Positions 17,007-24,091 of a stretch of 64,000 nucleotides of DNA are shown piece after piece. This DNA comes from Sphingomonadales bacterium (GTDB lineage: Bacteria > Pseudomonadota > Alphaproteobacteria > SMXS01): contig JALHLV010000002.1 in the NCBI GenBank assembly GCA_022844405.1, positions 1 to 64,000 of the forward strand, read 5' to 3'. The translations under genes and the position numbers were made by a program. Position 1 is the stretch's first letter. Every line of letters begins with the position of its first letter. Below the pieces are notes generated by a model, which searched no databases, was not told the DNA's origin, and saw nothing but the letters and a program-made list of their open reading frames with translations.

Positions 17007-18279
17007 CGCCTCCGATCTCGATTTCGAACGGTCGTTCCAGGCCCTTCTCGGGCTGAAGCGCGAATCCGATCCGGACGTGGCCGAGATCGTCGCCGAGATC
17101 ATCGCCGACGTGCGCGCGCGCGGCGACGAGGCGCTGTTCGAGCACACCTCCCGCTTCGACCGGGTCGACATGTCGGCCGAGACCGTGCGCGTCCGCCCGC
17201 AGGAGATCCTGGAGGCCCGCGAAGCCGTCTCCAACGAGGCGCTCGCCGCGCTGAACGTCGCCGCCGAGCGCATCCGGTTCTTCCACGACAAACAGAAGCC
17301 GGAAGACCTGCTCTTTACCGACGACGCCGGCGTCGTGCTCGGCTGGCGCTGGACACCCCTCGACGCCGTCGGCCTCTATGTGCCCGGCGGCACCGCGGCC
17401 TATCCCAGCTCGGTGCTGATGAACGCCATCCCGGCCAAGGTGGCGGGCGTGCCGCGCATCGCCATGGTGGTGCCAGCGCCCGACGGCATCCTCAATCCCA
17501 TGGTGCTCGCCGCCGCCAGCACGGTAGGCGTGGGCGAAATCTACAAGGTGGGCGGCGCGCAGGCCGTGGCGGCGCTCGCCTACGGCACCGAGAGCATCGC
17601 GCCCGTCGACAAGATCGTCGGCCCCGGCAACGCCTTCGTCGCCGCCGCCAAACGGCAGGTGTTCGGCACCGTCGGCATCGACATGATCGCCGGCCCGTCG
17701 GAAATCCTGGTGGTGGCCGACGGCAGGAACGATCCGGCCTGGATCGCCGCCGACCTCTTGAGCCAGGCCGAGCACGACACCGCCGCCCAGTCGATCCTGA
17801 TCACCGACGACGCGGCCTTCGCCGATGCCGTAGAACGCGCCGTCGAGATCCACCTGCAGCGCCTGATCCGCACCGAGATCGCCCGCGCCTCGTGGAACGC
17901 CAACGGCGCGGTCATCGTCGTGCGTCATCTGGACGACGCCGCCGCGCTGGTCGACCGCATCGCGCCGGAGCATCTGGAGCTGGCGGTCGAGGACCCGCGG
18001 CGTCTGGCGGACATGGTCCGGCATGCCGGCGCCATCTTTCTGGGCCGCCACACGCCCGAGGCCATCGGCGACTACATCGCCGGACCCAATCATGTGCTGC
18101 CCACGTCGCGCACCGCGCGCTTCGCCTCGGGCCTGTCGGTGCTCGACTTCATGAAGCGCACCTCGCTGATCTCGTGCGACGCAAAAAGCCTCGCCGCGAT
18201 TTCTCCAGCGGCGGAGATCCTCGCGCACCTGGAAGGCCTCGACGCCCACGCCCTTTCCATGGAAATCCGGCGGCGCTAA
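16990..18279 (+). CDS. hisD: Histidinol dehydrogenase
   Basis: The 429-residue zinc enzyme oxidises L-histidinol to histidine in two NAD-dependent steps. Family marks are [86 protein letters not shown] and [14 protein letters not shown]. These include the His/Glu/Asp zinc and catalytic sites. It overlaps hisG, and UPF0262 follows after 48 bases, so the genes are likely cotranscribed. Confidence 0.98.
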   Translation: MPKRLDASDLDFERSFQALLGLKRESDPDVAEIVAEIIADVRARGDEALFEHTSRFDRVDMSAETVRVRPQEILEAREAVSNEALAALNVAAERIRFFHDKQKPEDLLFTDDAGVVLGWRWTPLDAVGLYVPGGTAAYPSSVLMNAIPAKVAGVPRIAMVVPAPDGILNPMVLAAASTVGVGEIYKVGGAQAVAALAYGTESIAPVDKIVGPGNAFVAAAKRQVFGTVGIDMIAGPSEILVVADGRNDPAWIAADLLSQAEHDTAAQSILITDDAAFADAVERAVEIHLQRLIRTEIARASWNANGAVIVVRHLDDAAALVDRIAPEHLELAVEDPRRLADMVRHAGAIFLGRHTPEAIGDYIAGPNHVLPTSRTARFASGLSVLDFMKRTSLISCDAKSLAAISPAAEILAHLEGLDAHALSMEIRRR

Positions 18280-18327
18280 GCCGTATTCGCGGTTCCGTTG
18301 CGGGTCGTTCCGCTTTAGCGTGCGCGC

Positions 18328-18792
18328 ATGCCAGGCGACATCATCAGGATCAAGCTCGACGAGAAATCGATCGTCCGCCGTAACGCGGATATCGAGCACG
18401 AACGCAAGATCGCCATGTTCGACCTGCTCGAGGAAAACCGCTTCGGGCTGAAGTCGGTGCCCGGCCCCTACGACCTGGTCCTGCGGCTCGAGGAGACCCG
18501 GCTGATCATCGAGGTGCGCGACGAGGGGATCAACCCGCTGGAGGAGATCCGCCTGCAGGTCTCGCCCTTCCGCCGGCTCATCAAGGACTACTTCATGGTC
18601 TGCGAGAGCTACTTCAGCGCCATCAAGACCGCCAGCCCGTCGCAGATCGAGGCCATCGACATGGGCCGCCGCGGCCTGCACAACGAGGGCTCGGAGATGC
18701 TGCGCGAGCGGCTGGCCCAGCAGGTCGAGATGGACATGGCCACCGCGCGCCGGCTGTTCACGCTGATCTGCGTGCTGCATATCCGGGGCTGA
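18328..18792 (+). CDS. UPF0262 family protein
   Basis: The 154-residue protein starts MPGDIIRIKLDEKSIVRR and carries the family core DIEHERKIAMFDLLEENRF, YDLVLRLEETRLIIEV, SPFRRLIKDYFMVCESYF and EMDMATARRLFTLICVLHIRG. No activity is known. It is almost always placed between hisD and the phosphatase gene in Alphaproteobacteria, as here. Confidence 0.95.
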   Translation: MPGDIIRIKLDEKSIVRRNADIEHERKIAMFDLLEENRFGLKSVPGPYDLVLRLEETRLIIEVRDEGINPLEEIRLQVSPFRRLIKDYFMVCESYFSAIKTASPSQIEAIDMGRRGLHNEGSEMLRERLAQQVEMDMATARRLFTLICVLHIRG

Positions 18793-18798
18793 CGCCGC

Positions 18799-19260
18799 AT
18801 GAGCGAAACCCGGGGCGACGAGGACCTGCCCGACAGCGTGCTGTTCGCCTGCAACCTCAACGCCGTGCGCTCGCCCATGGCGCTGGGCATCGCCCGCTAC
18901 CTGTTCGGCAAGAATATCTTCTTCGACTCGGCGGGCGTTCGCGCCGGCGAGGCCGACCCGTTCATGGTGGCGGTGATGGACGAAATCGGCATCGACATGG
19001 AGAAGCACCGGCCGAAAAGCTTCGACGACCTGGAAGACAGCTCGTTCGACCTGGTCATCACCCTGACGCCCGAGGCCCAGCACAATGCCATGGAGCTGAC
19101 CCGCACCATGGCCTGCGACGTGGAATACTGGCCGACCATGGACCCGACCCTGATGGCCGGCAGCCGCGAGCAGATCCTCGACGCCTACCGTGACGTGCGC
19201 GACACGCTGATGCGCCGGATCAAGGAACGGTTCTCGACCGGATATGCCCCTTCGGGCTAA
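18799..19260 (+). CDS. Low-molecular-weight phosphatase family protein
   Basis: The 153-residue protein has the P-loop CNLNAVRSP (Cys-x5-Arg-Ser) at about 18-26, preceded by SVLFA, as in LMW protein tyrosine phosphatases and arsenate reductases. HRPKSFDDLEDSSFDLVITLTPEAQ follows. The acid loop reads YWPTMDPT, with the general-acid Asp in DP. Either phosphotyrosine or arsenate could be the substrate. Its constant position beside infA suggests a housekeeping role. It starts 6 bases after UPF0262. Confidence 0.88.
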   Translation: MSETRGDEDLPDSVLFACNLNAVRSPMALGIARYLFGKNIFFDSAGVRAGEADPFMVAVMDEIGIDMEKHRPKSFDDLEDSSFDLVITLTPEAQHNAMELTRTMACDVEYWPTMDPTLMAGSREQILDAYRDVRDTLMRRIKERFSTGYAPSG

Positions 19261-19291
19261 AAGGACTGACGGTTCATGACAGGAGACGCCC

Positions 19292-19621
19292 ATGCCGCGC
19301 GCCATCCGTTTCGGCCTTACCCTGTTGCCCGTGCTGCTGGCGGCCTGCGGCAGCGGCGACGACGGCGTGCTGGTCGATGCCTGCGTCAAGGAGGGCGGCG
19401 ACAGGACCTATTGCAGCTGCCGCGCGGAGTCGCTGGTCGCCGATACCAGTGACTCGGACCGCGAGCTGCTGATCAAGATGACCCGGCTGCAGATGGACGA
19501 GAACATCGGCGCCGAGGAGGCCCAGGAAAAGCTGTTCAAGGAAGAAGGCCCCGCCCGCCTGATGGCGTTCCAGTTTGCCATGATGGCGCCGCTGATGAAG
19601 GCGGAGGAAAAGTGCCGCTAG
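19292..19621 (+). CDS. Small lipoprotein A of a tandem paralogous pair
   Basis: The 109-residue product has a lipobox at LLAACG and the motif VDACVKEGGDRTYCSCRAESL, then two helices (RELLIKMTRLQMDE, ARLMAFQFAMMAPLMKAEEKCR) and a terminal Cys. Three to four cysteines in the mature part suggest disulfides in the periplasm. The same plan is repeated in the next gene. No known family is recognised. The pair is inserted between the phosphatase and infA. Confidence 0.78.
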   Translation: MPRAIRFGLTLLPVLLAACGSGDDGVLVDACVKEGGDRTYCSCRAESLVADTSDSDRELLIKMTRLQMDENIGAEEAQEKLFKEEGPARLMAFQFAMMAPLMKAEEKCR

Positions 19622-19947
19622 GCCGGCACGCCGCTCTCGTCGCCGCGGCGGTCCTGCTGGCATCCTGCTCGCCGGACTACGAGGAAGTCGTCGTCGCCGA
19701 ATGCGTGAAGGACGGCGAGAGCCGCACATATTGCGCGTGCCAGGCCGACGGCATGAAGCAGGTGCTGGGCGTCACGCGCTATGCGGTGTTCACCGACTTC
19801 ATCCTGCTGGGCGGCACCGGCAAGGCGACCCGCGACGACGTGCTGCGGCTGATCGACAGACACAAGCTGGCGCCCGAGGAGTTGGCCGCCACCCAGACCG
19901 CTATCAACGAGGCGATGCCGCTGGTGCATGCCCACTGCGCGCGCTGA
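19612..19947 (+). CDS. Small lipoprotein B of a tandem paralogous pair
   Basis: The 111-residue product starts at a GTG overlapping the end of lipoprotein A by ten bases. It has a lipobox at LLASCS and VVAECVKDGESRTYCACQADGM, the same CVK(E/D)Gxx-RTYCxC plan as its neighbour, and ends in a Cys (LVHAHCAR). Outside that motif the two differ, so the duplication is old. Cotranslation suggests they work together, perhaps as an envelope dimer; this is inferred. Confidence 0.75.
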   Translation: MPLGRHAALVAAAVLLASCSPDYEEVVVAECVKDGESRTYCACQADGMKQVLGVTRYAVFTDFILLGGTGKATRDDVLRLIDRHKLAPEELAATQTAINEAMPLVHAHCAR

Positions 19948-20049
19948 GCCGTCGGCAGCCTTGCGCGAGCGCCAAAACCCTTGCATATCCGCGCCGCCTC
20001 GCTCATTTATACGCCACCTCGATACCAGAAAAGGCTAGAACACCCGCCC

Positions 20050-20268
20050 ATGGCGAAAGAAGAACTGCTCGAGTTTCCCGGCACCGTGATCGAATTGCTG
20101 CCCAACGCGATGTTTCGCGTGAAGCTGGACAACGAGCATGAGTTGCTGGCGCACACCGCGGGCAAGATGCGCAAGCACCGCATCCGCGTGCTGCAGGGCG
20201 ACAAGGTGCTGGTCGAGATGACCCCCTACGACCTGACCAAGGGTCGGATCACCTACCGATACAAGTAG
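20050..20268 (+). CDS. infA: Translation initiation factor IF-1
   Basis: The 72-residue S1-type OB-fold protein begins [20 protein letters not shown] and ends with the normal [12 protein letters not shown]. It binds the ribosomal A site during initiation. Length and sequence are standard. It is followed after 6 bases by the maf gene. Confidence 0.98.
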   Translation: MAKEELLEFPGTVIELLPNAMFRVKLDNEHELLAHTAGKMRKHRIRVLQGDKVLVEMTPYDLTKGRITYRYK

Positions 20269-20274
20269 TCCGCC

Positions 20275-20904
20275 GTGGCCACGCCCGGCGGCACCCCCCC
20301 GACGGCCCGCCCAGCGATGGCCCGCCTTGTGCTTGCCAGCGCCTCGCCCCGGCGCAGGCAGTTGCTTGAGCAGGTGCTGCTGCCGCCGGACGCCGTCGCC
20401 CCCGCCGAAATCGACGAGACCCCGCGCAAGGGCGAACTGCCGCGCCCGCATGCCGAGCGCCTCGCCGACGAGAAGGCCTCCGCCGCCGCGCCCGGTTATC
20501 CCGGCGATTTCGTGCTCGCCGCCGACACCGTCGTCGGCGTCGGCCGCCGCATCCTGCCCAAGGCCGAGACCGAGGCCGATGCGAGGCGTTGCCTCGCGTT
20601 GCTGTCCGGCCGCCGCCATCACGTCTTCACCGGCGTCACCCTGATCGGCCCCGACGGCAAGGCACGCCGCCGCACCGTCGACACCGCCGTTACTTTCAAA
20701 CGATTGAGCGAGACCGAGCTGGCCGCCTACATCGCGTCGGGCGAATGGCACGGCAAGGCCGGCGGCTACGCCATCCAGGGCCTCGCTGCCGCCTTCGTAC
20801 AGGCCGTCAACGGCTCTTACACAAACGTGGTCGGCCTGCCGGTGTTCGAGGTGGTCTCGCTGCTGGCGGGCGCCGGCTACGGTCCGGCCATGCGCCTCCG
20901 ATGA
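20275..20904 (+). CDS. maf: Maf family nucleoside triphosphate pyrophosphatase
   Basis: The protein is 209 residues from the GTG at 20275, or 195 from the ATG at 20317. It contains LVLASASPRRRQLLEQ, VLAADTVVGVGRRILPK, RCLALLSGRRHHVFTGV and GYAIQGLAAAFVQAVNGSYTNVVGLP. These house-cleaning enzymes hydrolyse dTTP/UTP or modified nucleotides. The stop overlaps the ribonuclease start (ATGA). Confidence 0.93.
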   Translation: MATPGGTPPTARPAMARLVLASASPRRRQLLEQVLLPPDAVAPAEIDETPRKGELPRPHAERLADEKASAAAPGYPGDFVLAADTVVGVGRRILPKAETEADARRCLALLSGRRHHVFTGVTLIGPDGKARRRTVDTAVTFKRLSETELAAYIASGEWHGKAGGYAIQGLAAAFVQAVNGSYTNVVGLPVFEVVSLLAGAGYGPAMRLR

Positions 20905-22373
20905 GCAGGGACGTGAACCGGGAATTGCTGATCGACGCGGTGCCAGGCGAAGTGCGCGCCGCCCTGGTCGAGGACGGCGAGGTCGCCGAGATCCACATCG
21001 ACCGCGACGGCCACCAGAGCCTGATCGGCACCATCTATCTGGGACGGGTCGAGGCCGTGGAACCGTCGCTGCAGGCCGCCTTCGTCGCCCTGCCCGGCGT
21101 CACCGCGCCCGGCTACCTGTCGGTCAAGCACGCCGGCGCCCTGGTCGGCGCCGAAGGCCCGCGCCGCATCGAGCGCCTGCTGCACCAGGGACAACTGGTG
21201 CTGGTCGAGGTCACCCGCGACGCCGTGGGCGACAAGGGTCCCGGCCTGACCACGCTGGTCACGCTGCCCGGCAGGCTGCTGGTCTATCACCCGTTCCGCG
21301 GCGATAACGTGCTGTCGGGCGCGATCCGCGACGAAACCGAGCGCGCACGCCTTGACGACGCCGCGAAGCGGGCCGTCGAGGGCATCGGCGAAGGCGGCTT
21401 CATCGTCCGGACCGCGGCCCAGTCGGCGGACGTACCCGCCCTGCTGCGCGAGGCCCGTGAGCTGTATTTCCGCTGGGAGGCGCTGCGCGACGAGGCAAGA
21501 CACGCGACCGCGCCCGCCTGCCTGCAGCGCGACCTGCCGCCGCTGCAGCGGACCCTGCGCGACCTGGCCCGTCCCGGCCTGACCCGCATCGCCGTCGACG
21601 GCCATGCGCTGTTCGCCGAGGCAAGGGGCTACCTGAACGCCGAGAATCCCGATCTGGTGGACCTGCTGGAGGTCCATGCGGCGCCGACGCCATTGTTCGA
21701 GGCGGCGGGCATCGAGGCCGCCATCGAGTCCACCCTGGAAACAAGGCTCGACCTGCCGGGCGGCGGCTGGGTGACCATCGAGGCGGTCGAGGCGCTGACC
21801 GCCGTCGATGTCAACTCCGGCGACGCGACCAGCGAGTCGAGCCGCGAGCAGACCAGTTTCACCACCAACCTGCGCGCCGTCGACATCATCGCCCGCCAGC
21901 TGCGGCTGCGCGATATCGGCGGCATGGTGCTGGTTGACTTCATCCACATGGAAAGCCCGAAGCACCGCGACCGGGTGATGGATGCCCTGCGCGACGCCCT
22001 CGCCCGCGACCGGTCGCCCTGCTCGGTGCTGGGCTGGTCGCGCATGGGATTGTGCGAGTTGACCCGCAGGCGCGGCCGCGCCACCCTGCCCGACTTCCTC
22101 GCCAGCCGCCCCGACGCCGCCCGCAAGCGCCGCCGCAAGTCGGTGGAGTCGGCGGGCTATGACGTCATGCGCCGGCTGCGCGCCGAGGCCGCCGCGCGCC
22201 CCGGCGCGACGCTCGCGGTCACCGCCCACCCGGATGTGATAGACTGGCTGAATGCCGCCGGCCGCCCCGGCGTGCTGGCGGAGATCGCCGGCAAGCCGCC
22301 CGCGCTCAACGCGGACCCGGCGTGCCCGGTCGATGAACCGCAAGTCCAGGCCCAGATCCGAGCGACGTCGTGA
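20901..22373 (+). CDS. Ribonuclease E/G family protein (short form)
   Basis: The 490-residue endoribonuclease has an S1-like region in the first third (IGTIYLGRVEAVEPSLQAAF, APGYLSVKH). The catalytic region reads VDVNSGDATSESSREQT and GGMVLVDFIHMESPKHRDRV with the metal-binding Asp residues. LGWSRMGLCELTRRRGRATL follows. The RNase E zinc-link CxxC after that motif is absent, and there is no long C-terminal scaffold. It is therefore RNase G-like rather than a full RNase E. It is coupled to maf and followed by yacG. Confidence 0.92.
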   Translation: MSRDVNRELLIDAVPGEVRAALVEDGEVAEIHIDRDGHQSLIGTIYLGRVEAVEPSLQAAFVALPGVTAPGYLSVKHAGALVGAEGPRRIERLLHQGQLVLVEVTRDAVGDKGPGLTTLVTLPGRLLVYHPFRGDNVLSGAIRDETERARLDDAAKRAVEGIGEGGFIVRTAAQSADVPALLREARELYFRWEALRDEARHATAPACLQRDLPPLQRTLRDLARPGLTRIAVDGHALFAEARGYLNAENPDLVDLLEVHAAPTPLFEAAGIEAAIESTLETRLDLPGGGWVTIEAVEALTAVDVNSGDATSESSREQTSFTTNLRAVDIIARQLRLRDIGGMVLVDFIHMESPKHRDRVMDALRDALARDRSPCSVLGWSRMGLCELTRRRGRATLPDFLASRPDAARKRRRKSVESAGYDVMRRLRAEAAARPGATLAVTAHPDVIDWLNAAGRPGVLAEIAGKPPALNADPACPVDEPQVQAQIRATS

Positions 22374-22380
22374 GCCCGCC

Positions 22381-22572
22381 ATGAACGAAATGTCCGATCC
22401 CCACAAGCATATCCGCCCCTGCCCGATCTGCCGCAAGCCGGCGGTGGACCGCTACGCGCCGTTCTGCTCCAGGCGCTGCGGCGACGTGGACCTGGGCCGC
22501 TGGCTGCACGGCCTCTACGTCGTCGAGAGCAACGAGAGCCCCACCGGGGAAGACGGCGAGAACCAGGACTGA
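22381..22572 (+). CDS. yacG: DNA gyrase inhibitor / zinc-binding protein YacG
   Basis: The 63-residue protein has the four-Cys zinc finger RPCPICRKPAVDRYAPFCSRRCGDVDLGRWL, read in two parts, and an acidic tail (ESPTGEDGENQD). E. coli YacG binds GyrB and blocks its ATPase. The ATG at 22381 is 8 bases after the ribonuclease stop; a second ATG at 22390 is also possible. Confidence 0.95.
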   Translation: MNEMSDPHKHIRPCPICRKPAVDRYAPFCSRRCGDVDLGRWLHGLYVVESNESPTGEDGENQD

Positions 22573-22674
22573 AAACCCAGCTGGCAAAAAGCCCCTTGAG
22601 GCATCTGGACAAGCCGGAACCCAGGCCCTATAAACCGCCGTCCCGGGCCGGAACCAAGCGGCCCCGACGCGTGG

Positions 22675-22750
22675 GCCCAGGTAGCTCAGTTGGTAGAGCA
22701 CGTGACTGAAAATCACGGTGTCGGTGGTTCGATTCCGCCCCTGGGCACCA
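22675..22750 (+). tRNA. tRNA-Phe (GAA)
   Basis: The 76-base cloverleaf begins GCCCAGG and ends CCTGGGC-ACCA, with the 3' CCA encoded. The anticodon arm reads GTGACTGAAAATCAC, giving anticodon GAA. The D arm (GCTCAGTTGGTAGAGC) and T arm (GGCGGTTCGATTCCGCC region) are normal. It closes the conserved hisG-to-yacG cluster, and the accessory island begins about 90 bases downstream. Confidence 0.98.
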
Positions 22751-22840
22751 TCACCCCCTCCCAAGACAGAACATAGCAGCTCAAAAATCGCCGGAATCTG
22801 CGGTTTTATCCGCCTCCCGATGCTCATTGCTACATATTTC

Positions 22841-22857
22841 GGTGACAGTGCACTTAA
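22841..22857. repeat. RAYT-type terminal repeat, copy A
   Basis: The copy reads GGTGACAGTGCACTTAA on the plus strand and is preceded by ATTTC rather than the TTAC seen beside copy C. It is inverted relative to copy B and in the same orientation as copy C. Confidence 0.85.
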
Positions 22858-23516
22858 CTATCGCGCGGCTTCGGCCCGCGCTTGCCGGGCCTGAGCGTGC
22901 GGTTCGTCGCTTCTTCCAGGCCCGTGATGAACGCCGCGTCGCCGAGCGGCCGGCCGATGGTCTCGGCCCGGCGCAGGCCCTCGGTCAGCGCCGGATCGCC
23001 CGCGTCGGCGATGAAGCCGGCGAACGGCGCGAACCGCTCCAGCACCGGCGCCAGCGTGGTGATCCCGTCGTCGCGGCCCGACAGATGCGCGTGCACGCTG
23101 GTCCACGGCCAGTCCTCGGGCCGCGCCACCAGCCGCGCCCGCACCGGATTGAGCGCGATGTAGCGCACCGCCGCGCCCAGATGCGCCTCGTCCATGGCGA
23201 CGGCGCCGAACCGCCCCTGCCAGAAATGCCCGGTCCACCGCTCGCGCGCGTGGATCGCCCCGGCATAGCGGCGGTGCGCCGGCGCCAGCGCCCGTCGCAG
23301 CCCGTCCGCGTCGGCGGGCACCAGGACCAGGTGGACATGGTTGGGCATCAGCACCCAACTCCAGACCTCCACCCCGGCCGCGCGGCACGACGCCGCCAGC
23401 AAGTCGCGGTAGAGAGCATAGTCCGCGTCCGTGAAGAACGTCCGCGCCCGCCCATTGCCACGCTGGATGACGTGGTGCGGCAGACCGGGAATGACGACAC
23501 GGGCAAGACGGGCCAT
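22854..23516 (-). CDS. REP-associated tyrosine transposase (Y1/HUH, RAYT)
   Basis: The 220-residue protein begins MARLARVVIPGLPHHVIQRG, the typical RAYT start. It carries the HUH metal motif in MPNHVHLVLVPAD, a candidate nucleophile Tyr near RRYAGAIHARERW or ALYRDLL, then HFWQGRFGAVAMDE and VRYIALNPVRARLV. The C-terminal PLGDAAFITGLEEATNR and basic GKRGPKPR are common in this group. The family cuts and joins single-stranded DNA at REP hairpins. It is complete and flanked by inverted repeats, so it may be active. Confidence 0.93.
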   Translation of the reverse strand: MARLARVVIPGLPHHVIQRGNGRARTFFTDADYALYRDLLAASCRAAGVEVWSWVLMPNHVHLVLVPADADGLRRALAPAHRRYAGAIHARERWTGHFWQGRFGAVAMDEAHLGAAVRYIALNPVRARLVARPEDWPWTSVHAHLSGRDDGITTLAPVLERFAPFAGFIADAGDPALTEGLRRAETIGRPLGDAAFITGLEEATNRTLRPGKRGPKPRDS

Positions 23517-23550
23517 GCCCCACTATCGCCGGATCAGCGGCGGCCGTCAA

Positions 23551-23567
23551 TTAAATGCACTGTCACC
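23551..23567. repeat. RAYT-type terminal repeat, copy B
   Basis: TTAAATGCACTGTCACC is the inverse of copy A with one substitution. It continues into GTAA, matching the TTAC that precedes copy C, so B and C are more alike than A and C. It marks the left border of the segment holding the Rhs fragment. Confidence 0.85.
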
Positions 23568-23692
23568 GTAATCCGAATACGTCAACAGACAGGATTATCC
23601 AACCTCGTCAGAGCGTTGGGGATTCTTCACAGGGGACTCGTTCAATCCCCTACGAGTCACAAGTCGATGCAGTTGGTATTAGATTTTATCCA

Positions 23693-24091
23693 CTAGTGTC
23701 CAGAATTGGTCAAACTCCGCTTCATCGCACAGACGGCTGAAGTATAATAGGAATTGATTATAAATTGCTGGTTCGGAAAATCTCTAGTCACGTGCACAAG
23801 CTCACGCCCGAGTTCATCTATTGCCCCTTCACATCCCCCTCCAATTTGAACCGTATACTCGGGATCACCATAAATATTGGCACCCACGCCGACGGGTGAC
23901 GAGCGCAGTTGCTTCGTTTGGGCAAAATGAATGAGGCGTTTTCGGAAGCTCGCGTTCTCTCCAGAATCAGTCAGAATCTCAAACGCTATTTCGGCATAGG
24001 TAACACTTTCAGGGTCGACTAATGGCTCGTGTTTTGTGCACGCAGACACACATACCGCAATAAGTACACCATATGGCCACTTTCTGGTCAT
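23693..24091 (-). CDS. Lipoprotein overlapping the Rhs gene; candidate immunity protein
   Basis: The 132-residue product has a signal ending CVSAC (Cys18), so it should be lipid-anchored in the periplasm. The mature part includes VTYAEIAFEILTDSGENASF, VGVGANIYGDPEYTVQIGGGCEGAIDELG read in two parts, and a C-terminal SAVCAMKRSL. Its start overlaps the Rhs stop by ATGA. Genes in this position after Rhs toxins usually encode immunity proteins, and a lipoprotein would imply a periplasm-acting toxin. That role is inferred. Base composition is clearly less GC-rich than the surroundings. Confidence 0.6.
   Translation of the reverse strand: MTRKWPYGVLIAVCVSACTKHEPLVDPESVTYAEIAFEILTDSGENASFRKRLIHFAQTKQLRSSPVGVGANIYGDPEYTVQIGGGCEGAIDELGRELVHVTRDFPNQQFIINSYYTSAVCAMKRSLTNSGH

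Larger units (their letters stand above)
22841..23567. mobile_element. RAYT element bounded by inverted repeats
   Basis: GGTGACAGTGCACTTAA at 22841-22857 and its inverse TTAAATGCACTGTCACC at 23551-23567 (one mismatch) enclose a single REP-associated tyrosine transposase gene. The transposase stop codon lies inside the left repeat. I found no clear target duplication. The element lies about 90 bases after tRNA-Phe. Confidence 0.8.

Noticed and set aside
16987-19389. Minus-strand open frame of 800 codons opposite hisD to the phosphatase gene
   Set aside because: It crosses three well-identified genes and shows only compositional runs of Asp, Gly and His.
23635-23658. tRNA-like or attachment-site sequence (GACTCGT...ACGAGTC hairpin with TTCAATCCCC)
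   Set aside because: Only a 7-bp stem with a 10-base loop is visible; no acceptor stem or matching copy of the tRNA-Phe 3' end was found, so no att site is called.
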